7,880 nucleotides of DNA from Candidatus Kapaibacterium sp. (GTDB taxonomy: Bacteria; Bacteroidota; Ignavibacteria; Kapaibacteriales; UBA2268). The translations under genes and the position numbers were made by a program. The notes beneath the pieces were generated by a model, which did not search any database, was not told where the DNA came from, and saw only the letters and a list, made by a program, of their open reading frames with translations. Positions 1 through 5,604 of this stretch are shown here, in pieces; position 1 is the first letter of the stretch, and each line of letters opens with the position of its first letter. The stretch is from the NCBI GenBank assembly GCA_027858275.1, contig JAQIDA010000320.1:1-7880 (forward strand), in the 5' to 3' direction.

Positions 1-1
1 A

Positions 2-904
2 GTCGAAGAAATGCGCTTGCTCGGCAAGGAAGTTGATCTTACTGACGAACTCAAGATTTTAGAAGAGAAAGTTGAGGAACTGCGTTTGACTATTTATAAT
101 AATCTCACTCGCTGGCAAAGAGTTCAAATAGCAAGACATCCCGAACGCCCTTATACATTGGACTATATCGAAAATATTTTTGAAGATTTCAACGAATTGC
201 ACGGCGACAGAACTTTCCGTGACGATCCTGCTATGGTAGGCGGAATGGCCACTCTCAACGGTATGCCGGTGATGGTTGTCGGTCAGCAAAAGGGACGTAA
301 CACGAAAACGAAAGTCATTCGCAATTTCGGAATGGCTAATCCGGACGGTTACCGCAAGGCAAATCGTTTGTTCCGACTTGCAGAAAAATTCAACAGGCCG
401 ATTATAACCTTCTTGGATACTCCCGGAGCCGCTTGCGGTTTGGAAGCTGAAGAGCGAGGTCAAGCAGAAGCGATTGCGAGCAATTTAGTATTGATGTCGT
501 CTTTGAAAGTTCCTATCATCTGTGTAGTAATAGGAGAAGGCGCGTCCGGCGGAGCAATCGGAATCGGAGTAGGAGACAGAATTCTCATGCTCGAAAATTC
601 TTGGTATTCAGTCATTTCTCCGGAATCTTGCTCAAGTATTTTGTGGCGAAGCTGGGACTTCAAAGAACAAGCCGCAGAAGCCTTGAAATTAACAGCGGAA
701 GATTTGAAAGAGCACGGCATCATCGACGAAATAATCCCCGAACCGGTCGGCGGAGCACATCGCAAACGAGATGAGATGTTTGAAATATTGAAAAAAATTC
801 TTTTGAAAGAATTGAAAAAATTATCCGGGAAATCAACTTCCGCACTCGTTAAAAAACGTCGCCAAAAGTACTATGATATTGGCGTTTGGGACGAAGAAAA
901 ATAG
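2..904 (+). CDS. accA: Acetyl-CoA carboxylase carboxyltransferase subunit alpha (5'-partial)
   Basis: This is the alpha half of the carboxyltransferase that moves the carboxyl group from biotin on AccB to acetyl-CoA, giving malonyl-CoA for fatty-acid synthesis; it works in the cytoplasm with AccD. Recognisable family segments, numbered from the ATG at 11, are a helical N-terminus, NLTRWQRVQIARHPERPYTLDYI (in part) near 31-53, ELHGDR near 63, an NFGMANPDGYRKA-like block near 105-117, LEAEERGQ at 144-151, GEGASGG at 175-181 (oxyanion-hole type glycines) and SPESCSSILWR near 205. The first ATG in view is at 11, but the frame is open to the left edge and reads V-E-E before it. Family members usually have about 15-20 more residues ending in a similar ELEEKIEEL-type helix, so the true start is probably outside the window. 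The usual PGAYPG motif reads PGAACG here (138-143). No downstream acc gene is present. The identification is firm; the start is not. Confidence 0.96.
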   Translation, partial: VEEMRLLGKEVDLTDELKILEEKVEELRLTIYNNLTRWQRVQIARHPERPYTLDYIENIFEDFNELHGDRTFRDDPAMVGGMATLNGMPVMVVGQQKGRNTKTKVIRNFGMANPDGYRKANRLFRLAEKFNRPIITFLDTPGAACGLEAEERGQAEAIASNLVLMSSLKVPIICVVIGEGASGGAIGIGVGDRILMLENSWYSVISPESCSSILWRSWDFKEQAAEALKLTAEDLKEHGIIDEIIPEPVGGAHRKRDEMFEILKKILLKELKKLSGKSTSALVKKRRQKYYDIGVWDEEK

Positions 905-926
905 GAAACAGATAAAAATAAATAAT

Positions 927-956
927 CGGACAGTCAGCGGCTCAGCAGGCTGTCCG
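927..956 (+). terminator. Weak terminator-like hairpin after accA
   Basis: A 7-bp perfect stem pairs CGGACAG (927-933) with CTGTCCG (950-956), extendable inward by a G-U and a C-G pair, 23 bases after the accA stop. The sequence that follows (TTGTAATTAATAAAA) is AT-rich but lacks a real T run, so intrinsic termination would be weak. Its position is the main reason to call it the end of the accA transcript. Confidence 0.45.
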
Positions 957-982
957 TTGTAATTAATAAAAAAAGGGTTTGA

Positions 983-988
983 TATAAT
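983..988 (+). promoter_or_regulatory. Candidate -10 box upstream of the repeat and yqaA
   Basis: A perfect TATAAT lies at 983-988, just after the accA terminator-like hairpin. The nearest -35-like hexamer, TTGTAA at 957-962, is 20 bases away, which is too far for a good sigma-70 promoter. If active, it would start a transcript near 995, carrying the whole nested repeat as a leader of about 390 bases ahead of yqaA. In AT-rich DNA such a hexamer can occur by chance. Confidence 0.3.
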
Positions 989-1048
989 GTAGTGTAGGAA
1001 GATTAAAGATAGGAACCACCCCCTAGCCCCCTCCTTTGCAGGCGGGGT

Positions 1049-1086
1049 GACAAGAATAAGATTTGGGGGAGTGGATTATTCTTGTC
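1049..1086. repeat. 11-bp hairpin within the left half of the composite repeat
   Basis: GACAAGAATAA (1049-1059) is perfectly complementary to TTATTCTTGTC (1076-1086), with a 16-base loop. Related words recur on the right side: ATAAGAATAA near 1278-1287 and AATTCTTGTC at 1303-1312. The same sub-hairpin therefore appears, partly eroded, in both halves of the larger palindrome. Confidence 0.7.
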
Positions 1087-1100
1087 TTTGTTTTGCTCCC

Positions 1101-1240
1101 AATGCCGTTGACTTAAAGATATTTTCGTTCACTGAGCGGAGTCGAAGTGTCTTTGCCGTCTTTCGATAAGAAGATGAATACAGAAAAGAAAATAAGACAC
1201 TTCGACTCCGCTCAGTGAACGAGCTTAAGTCAACAGCATT
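1101..1240. repeat. Inner long inverted repeat with 40-base spacer
   Basis: Positions 1125-1153 and 1194-1222 are perfect inverted complements over 29 bp and contain the motif GAGCGGAGTCGAAG and its complement. Outside them, 1101-1116 and 1225-1240 pair again at 15 of 16 positions. The two blocks are separated by 8 unpaired bases on the left and 2 on the right. The 40-base spacer 1154-1193 is A/T-rich and shows no motif I recognise. As RNA this would form one very stable, long stem; as DNA it could extrude a cruciform. Confidence 0.9.
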
Positions 1241-1386
1241 CGCATTGCTCCCCGTTCAGTCTAAGGAGTGGGTTGGATAAGAATAAAATTTATTAGGTCA
1301 ACAATTCTTGTCTCCATCTTGCTCCCCCGCCTGCAAAGGAGGGGGTTGGGGGGTGGTTCAGATCTTATTATGTCATAACCCAAAAA

Positions 1387-2016
1387 ATGAAACAAAAGAA
1401 ACAAAATGGAGATTATTTGAACCCGATTGTAAAATTCATGCGCTCAGTAAAGGAAAAAACCGAATCATTTGCCGACAAGCCTTATGCAATGGCGGCATTA
1501 TTTTTCCTTGCATTTGCGGAATCCTCCTTTTTCCCGATTCCTCCGGATGTTCTGCTGATTGCGATAGCAGTTTCCGCATCACACAAGGCACTGAAAGCCG
1601 CTCTGTGGTGTTCCCTCGGATCAATTCTTGGCGGAATTCTCGGTTATTATATCGGTTACGGTCTGATGGAATCTGTCGGACAGCCGATTGTAGAATTCTA
1701 TAACGGACAGGAAAAATGGGAATTCTTTGTTAAATCCTATCAGGAATGGGGAGTTTGGTTCTTAGCAATCGCCTCTTTCACACCGATTCCTTATAAAATT
1801 TCAACGATAGCGTCCGGTGCTGCCCAATTAGATTTCTTTTCATTCGTGACGGTCTCCGCACTTGGTCGTGCCGCCAGATTCTTCCTCGTAGGAGGCTTGA
1901 TGTACAAATTCGGCCCGACGTTCAAATTCTATATCGATAAATACTTCGACAAATTGTCGATTGCCTTTGTAATTCTCTTAGTCGGCGGTTTTGCGGCTAT
2001 GAAGTTTTTGCTGTAA
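1387..2016 (+). CDS. yqaA: YqaA family membrane protein (VTT/SNARE-associated, DedA-like)
   Basis: This is a 209-residue integral inner-membrane protein of the VTT-domain superfamily; DedA-type relatives are linked to lipid scrambling or flipping and envelope homeostasis, but the YqaA branch has no firmly assigned substrate. Typical signatures are FAESSFFPIPPD (43-54, with the family glutamate and prolines), the glycine-rich segment LGGILGYYIGYG (81-92), ESVGQPI (95-101), FTPIPYKISTIASG (131-144), the arginine-bearing LGRAARFFLV (159-168) and a hydrophobic C-terminal span ending KFLL. The length is normal for the family. The frame is open back to 1297 but has no ATG, GTG or TTG before 1387. 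No Shine-Dalgarno sequence precedes 1387; a TTG at 1417 with GGAG five bases upstream and an ATG at 1438 are alternative starts that would keep the whole domain. The gene begins 28 bases after the end of the nested repeat and is followed by the glycosyltransferase after 39 bases. Confidence 0.9.
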   Translation: MKQKKQNGDYLNPIVKFMRSVKEKTESFADKPYAMAALFFLAFAESSFFPIPPDVLLIAIAVSASHKALKAALWCSLGSILGGILGYYIGYGLMESVGQPIVEFYNGQEKWEFFVKSYQEWGVWFLAIASFTPIPYKISTIASGAAQLDFFSFVTVSALGRAARFFLVGGLMYKFGPTFKFYIDKYFDKLSIAFVILLVGGFAAMKFLL

Positions 2017-2055
2017 GTGAATAAATAACTATTCTGATTGGGTTGGGCAAAATAA

Positions 2056-3216
2056 ATGAAAAAAATCCTCTATATCTGGAAAGGCGCATATCCTTGGGAT
2101 GTTCGCGCCGAAAAAGTCTGCACTGCTTTGATCAAAGCCGGGCATGAAGTCTATATGCTTGCCCGTTGGACCGGCGAGGAACTTGAACGAGAGACAGTTG
2201 ACGGGATAAATGTCATCAGAGTCGGGTATAAACGGAAGCCAATCGACAGTTTGCCGCTGTCTCTGAATCCTATGTGGCGAAAAGCTATCCGCTCGGCAAT
2301 TATTGAGACCAAACCCGATTTACTGATCGCTCGTGAGATAATGCTTGCTCGCGCAAGCGGAAAAATTGCTCACAAATTCAAACTTCCTATGATAATTGAT
2401 ATGGCCGAGCATTATCCTGCCGCAATGCGCGGATGGGAAAAATATACAAAGACTTTTCTCAGACGCTTGGTGACCTGTTACGTAAAAGTTCCGGATCGTG
2501 TGGAGAAGTCAGCCGTGAAAGTTGCGGACGGTATAATGATTGTCAGCCCGGAACTTACAACCCGAATCAATCGAGAATACGGATATCCGGTTGATAAAAT
2601 TCAAGTAATAAATAATACTCCCGAAAAGGCATGGTTCGAGGGAGTTCGAATCGGATGCTCCAATCCGGTGAAAGAATTCGCTTATCACGGATTTATGACA
2701 CCTGATCGCAATCTTGATATGATGGTGAGAGGATTCATTCTCGCTGCTGAACAAGATCCTGATATTCGCCTCACTATCAGCGGAGACGGCGAGACTTTCG
2801 CCTTATGCAACGATTTAGCGACGAAATCGAAAGTTTCTGACAGAATTATCTTCACAGGTTCATACAAGCATTCTGAAATAAAAAAACTCTACGGAGACAC
2901 TGATATTGGATTTCTCCCGTTTAAAAATAATGAGTTTATTAATCATATAATCGCCAATAAGTTGTTTGATTATATGGCTGCCGGCAAGCCGATCATAGTT
3001 TCACAAGCCGATCCGATGGTCAGACTAATTGAAGAAACCGGCGCCGGGATTATTGCCGATTGTAACGACCCTGAGAAAATCGCCGAGGCAATTATAAATA
3101 TAAGAAATGCTGATACCGAGACTATGTCGGCAAACGGGATCAAATCTTTCCGTGAGAAATACAACTGGGATTACGACGCGGCAAAAGTGAACGAATTTAT
3201 CAATAAATATCTCTAA
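2056..3216 (+). CDS. Family 4 glycosyltransferase (GT-B fold)
   Basis: This 386-residue protein is probably cytoplasmic and would transfer a sugar from a nucleotide-sugar donor to a lipid-linked or polysaccharide acceptor; acceptor and sugar cannot be read from sequence. The N-terminal acceptor domain begins KILYIWKGAYPWDVRAEKVCTAL (in part) with GHEVYMLAR, a typical GT4 first strand and loop. The C-terminal donor domain shows SGDGE (242-246), FTGSYKHSEIKKLY, then DIGFLPFKNNEF followed by NKLFDYMAAGKPIIVS. In the GT4 EX7E region the second acidic residue is Asp305 in LFDYM, where many relatives have Glu, and Glu293 precedes it at a longer spacing. Length fits the family. No signal peptide or clear membrane segment is seen. 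It starts 39 bases after yqaA with no good Shine-Dalgarno sequence, and its stop is 2 bases before the Nudix start, suggesting one transcript. Envelope glycan or glycolipid synthesis is the likely role. Confidence 0.9.
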   Translation: MKKILYIWKGAYPWDVRAEKVCTALIKAGHEVYMLARWTGEELERETVDGINVIRVGYKRKPIDSLPLSLNPMWRKAIRSAIIETKPDLLIAREIMLARASGKIAHKFKLPMIIDMAEHYPAAMRGWEKYTKTFLRRLVTCYVKVPDRVEKSAVKVADGIMIVSPELTTRINREYGYPVDKIQVINNTPEKAWFEGVRIGCSNPVKEFAYHGFMTPDRNLDMMVRGFILAAEQDPDIRLTISGDGETFALCNDLATKSKVSDRIIFTGSYKHSEIKKLYGDTDIGFLPFKNNEFINHIIANKLFDYMAAGKPIIVSQADPMVRLIEETGAGIIADCNDPEKIAEAIINIRNADTETMSANGIKSFREKYNWDYDAAKVNEFINKYL

Positions 3217-3218
3217 AG

Positions 3219-3692
3219 ATGCCAAAAATTATTTCAAATACAGTGCAGGCTCACATTGCCTGTTTCCCGAAAGGCAGCGATCGACCTTTGTTCCTCCTGC
3301 TCAAGAGAGCAGAGAACGAAACGATCTATCCTAACGTTTGGCAGGCCGTCACGGGTTGGATAGAACTGGGGGAGACCGCACTGGAAACAGCTCTCAGAGA
3401 ATTAAAAGAAGAGACCGGGCTTGTCCCGAAAAAATCATGGACAGTGCCTTATATCACATCGTTTTTCGACGCAAAAAAAGACGAAATTCATCTGTCTCCC
3501 GTATTTGGATTCCTTGTTGATGAAGACGCTGAAATCAAACTATCAAATGAGCATTGCGCCTTCGAGTGGCTGTCCTATGAAGATTGTTGTGACAGATTGA
3601 TTATTCCGACGCATATAGAAGGTACTAAAGTATTTTGTGATTTCATTCTTTGCGGTTCAAGCGGGGAGAGCTATGAGATAATTAATACTTAG
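3219..3692 (+). CDS. Nudix hydrolase
   Basis: This 157-residue soluble protein hydrolyses a nucleoside diphosphate linked to another moiety, in a Mg-dependent reaction. The Nudix box is complete at residues 46-68 and matches GX5EX7REUXEEXGU exactly: Gly46, Glu52, Arg60, Glu61, Glu64, Glu65, Gly67 and Leu68. Before it, FLLLKRAENETIYPNVWQAVTG (in part) resembles the NudB/dATP-pyrophosphohydrolase style, where a VWQxVTG segment leads into the box; this hints at a nucleoside or dihydroneopterin triphosphate substrate but does not prove it. The C-terminal half has EHCAFEWLSYEDC, the usual E-x-x-x-x-x-W strand of these enzymes. The start lies 2 bases after the glycosyltransferase stop, so translational coupling is likely; the only upstream purine stretch is a weak AAAG. 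Substrate is undetermined. Confidence 0.93.
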   Translation: MPKIISNTVQAHIACFPKGSDRPLFLLLKRAENETIYPNVWQAVTGWIELGETALETALRELKEETGLVPKKSWTVPYITSFFDAKKDEIHLSPVFGFLVDEDAEIKLSNEHCAFEWLSYEDCCDRLIIPTHIEGTKVFCDFILCGSSGESYEIINT

Positions 3693-3739
3693 AATGAAAA
3701 GAAGAAATTAAATTTATACAAACTAAAAGATGATTTACT

Positions 3740-5473
3740 ATGAAAACTTATAAACTATTTAGCATGGTAATATGCGCAACTTTTTGTGCGGCAGTATTTT
3801 CGGGATGTGGAAACAATTCTGCTGAAGATAACAATCCTCAAAACAAGGAAATTAGTAAAATGGAACAAGAATTCAATAAATTTGCAAATGAATATAAAGC
3901 GACTTTTAAACCGCTTACAATTGATTTGTATACTAAATATTTCGAAGCTGCAGTCAGCGGCGATCCTGATACTTGGGCAAAGCTTGCTCAACTTGAAATG
4001 GATATGAATAAAATCATGACTGACGATAAAAAGTCATTCAAATTACTCAAAAAATTTAATGCGTCCGATGAAATCACAAATCCTGTAACCAAGAGAGAAA
4101 TTACTGCTATCTATAATGAATATTTGAGTAAGCAAGTCGATACTGAAAAACTTAACGCAATGACTAAATTGCAGACGGAAATAGAACAGAAGTACAATAA
4201 TTTCCGCGCCAAAGTAGGCGACAAAGAATATTCTGACAATGAAATTGAGGATGTGCTTTCTAACTCAACTGACAGCAAAGAATTAGAAGCCGTTTGGCTT
4301 GCTCATAAACAAATCGGACCACTCGTTGCCGATGATGTTTTGAAACTTGTTAAAATGAGAAACGAAGTTGCTGTAGAACTGGGGTTTGACAACTATCATA
4401 CAATGAGTTTGACGATGAGTGATCAGAATCCTGCTGACATAGAAAAGCTTTTTGATGAATTGGATGAACTCACTCGTGATGCTTTTGCGAAGTTGAAAGC
4501 TGAAATTGACGATAACATCTCAAAAAAATGCGGAATAAAAGCAGAAGAACTTATGCCTTGGCACTATCAGAACAGATATTTCCAGGAAGCCCCGCAAATT
4601 TACGCAGTTGATCTGGATAAGTATTACGAAGACGTAGATATCGAAGATGTTACAAAAAAATACTTCGCCGGTATCGGTCTGCCCATTGAAGATATGGTTG
4701 CAAAATCAGATCTCTACGAAAAACCCGGTAAAAACCAGCATGCTTTCTGTATTGATATTGATCGCGACGCCGGTGATATCAGAGTGCTTTGTAACATCAA
4801 GGCAAACAACAACTGGATGAATACTAATTTACATGAATTCGGGCACGCTCTGTTCGAAAAACATCTTGCAAAAGATCTTCCTTGGTCACTCAAAGAGCCG
4901 GCACACATATTTACTACTGAAGCAATCGCAATGATATTCGGAAGATTCGCGTCATCACCACAATGGATGCAGGATAACATCGGTATGGACCCTGAAGAAG
5001 CAGCTTCAATTGCTGTTGTATCCGCGAAAATCAGATCGCTTGAGCAATTAGTTTTCTCAAGATGGTCACAGGTTATGTACAGATTTGAAAAATCAATGTA
5101 TGCCAATCCGGATCAGGATTTGAACAAACTTTGGTGGGATCTCGCCGAACAGTATCAAATGATTAAGCGTCCTGCTGACCGCAACGCGCCTGACTGGGCA
5201 TCAAAAACACATATAGCCTCAGCACCCTGCTATTATCACAACTATCATCTCGGCGAATTACTCGCGTCGCAGCTCTATTATACAATTTCAGAAAAAGTTC
5301 TGAAACAAGATCCGACTACAGATATGAGCTTTTCAGGTAAACCTGAAGTAGGGGAGTACCTAATCAAAAACATTTTTGCTCCCGGAGCGAAATACTATTG
5401 GAATGATATGATCGAAAAAGCAACCGGCGAAAAATTGACTGCAAAATACTATGCTGCTCAATTTGTGAAATAG
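3740..5473 (+). CDS. Exported M2-like zinc metallopeptidase lipoprotein
   Basis: This 577-residue gluzincin-type peptidase is expected to cleave peptides in the periplasm or at the cell surface. A lipoprotein signal is clear: MKTYKLF, a hydrophobic core, then the lipobox FSGC with Cys23 as the lipidated residue, followed by a polar linker. The body is mostly helical, as in M2/M3 enzymes. The zinc site is HEFGH (His365, Glu366, His369) with third ligand Glu394 in TTEAIAM. Between them, KDLPWSLKE resembles the ACE-family KDLPVALRE. Near the C-terminus, HIASAPCYYHNY (His491, Tyr498, Tyr499, Tyr502) lines up with the HIPxxxPYxRY substrate-binding segment of ACE, which supports family M2 (peptidyl-dipeptidase-like). 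However, HEFGH and the 25-residue step to the glutamate are M3-like. The length agrees with bacterial M2 lipoproteins. The gene follows the Nudix gene by 47 bases and ends at a strong bidirectional terminator. Exact family naming (M2 versus M3-related) is the main doubt. Confidence 0.86.
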   Translation: MKTYKLFSMVICATFCAAVFSGCGNNSAEDNNPQNKEISKMEQEFNKFANEYKATFKPLTIDLYTKYFEAAVSGDPDTWAKLAQLEMDMNKIMTDDKKSFKLLKKFNASDEITNPVTKREITAIYNEYLSKQVDTEKLNAMTKLQTEIEQKYNNFRAKVGDKEYSDNEIEDVLSNSTDSKELEAVWLAHKQIGPLVADDVLKLVKMRNEVAVELGFDNYHTMSLTMSDQNPADIEKLFDELDELTRDAFAKLKAEIDDNISKKCGIKAEELMPWHYQNRYFQEAPQIYAVDLDKYYEDVDIEDVTKKYFAGIGLPIEDMVAKSDLYEKPGKNQHAFCIDIDRDAGDIRVLCNIKANNNWMNTNLHEFGHALFEKHLAKDLPWSLKEPAHIFTTEAIAMIFGRFASSPQWMQDNIGMDPEEAASIAVVSAKIRSLEQLVFSRWSQVMYRFEKSMYANPDQDLNKLWWDLAEQYQMIKRPADRNAPDWASKTHIASAPCYYHNYHLGELLASQLYYTISEKVLKQDPTTDMSFSGKPEVGEYLIKNIFAPGAKYYWNDMIEKATGEKLTAKYYAAQFVK

Positions 5474-5480
5474 AATTGCT

Positions 5481-5524
5481 AAAAAAAACATCGAAAGCCC
5501 GTTGAGGCTTCCGATGTTTTAGAC
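5481..5524. terminator. Bidirectional intrinsic terminator between convergent genes
   Basis: A 15-bp stem pairs 5485-5499 with 5506-5520 at 14 of 15 positions (one A-C mismatch at 5494/5511) around a 6-base loop, CGTTGA. On the minus strand the stem is followed by eight Ts (complement of 5481-5488), a strong terminator for the RND gene. On the plus strand it ends in TTTT at 5517-5520 and another TTTT at 5525-5528, giving moderate termination 11 bases past the peptidase stop. Its location between two convergent genes fits exactly. Confidence 0.88.
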
Positions 5525-5532
5525 TTTTCATT

Positions 5533-5566
5533 TGATGCAGGACAGATTGTTCGCCGTCCTGCGTCA
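5533..5566. repeat. Second hairpin in the convergent intergenic region
   Basis: TGATGCAGGAC (5533-5543) pairs with GTCCTGCGTCA (5556-5566) at 10 of 11 positions, the exception being a T-G wobble, around a 12-base loop. Neither side is followed by a T run, so it is not a classical intrinsic terminator. It could be a 3'-end stabilising stem for the RND messenger, a backup structure, or an isolated copy of an intergenic repeat. Nothing else is seen in 5567-5604. Confidence 0.55.
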
Positions 5567-5604
5567 CAAAAGTTTCTTCGTTTATCCCTTGTGGACGAGA
5601 TGTC

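Larger units (their letters stand above)
1014..1358. repeat. 345-bp composite of nested inverted repeats (MITE- or REP-like)
   Basis: The outer arms are 1014-1054 and 1318-1358, each 41 bases, and match in inverted orientation at 36 of 41 positions with a 21-base perfect core. Each arm is also a small hairpin on its own: CCCCTCC (1028-1034) faces GGCGGGG (1041-1047), and CCCCGCC (1325-1331) faces GGAGGGG (1338-1344). Inside lie a sub-hairpin (1049-1086), a second, much stronger inverted repeat (1101-1240) and a degraded counterpart of the sub-hairpin (1279-1284 with 1304-1309). The element has no credible ORF and no transposase. No target-site duplication is evident, although AAGAT and its complement flank both ends. 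It fills most of the 482-bp accA-yqaA gap. The C-rich and G-rich arms and the inner sequence resemble abundant intergenic palindromes I associate with several environmental phyla, so it probably has genomic copies; that is inference. Confidence 0.85.

Noticed and set aside
11..13. The ATG at 11 as the true accA start.
   Set aside because: The frame is open upstream and AccA proteins normally carry a further short helical segment before this point, so it is more likely an internal methionine.
1014..1358. A CRISPR array or a transposase-bearing insertion sequence in the accA-yqaA gap.
   Set aside because: The repeats are inverted and nested rather than direct and regularly spaced, and no transposase-like frame exists in the interval.
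1308..1703. A 131-codon plus-strand open frame starting inside the nested repeat and overlapping yqaA, with AAGGAGG near its beginning and a possible GTG at 1353.
   Set aside because: It lies in another frame of the well-recognised YqaA protein for most of its length, its product is cysteine-rich and unlike any family, and its start region is repeat DNA.
4714..5106. A 130-codon minus-strand open frame within the metallopeptidase gene.
   Set aside because: It overlaps the conserved zinc-site region of a strongly supported gene on the other strand and has no independent coding signs.
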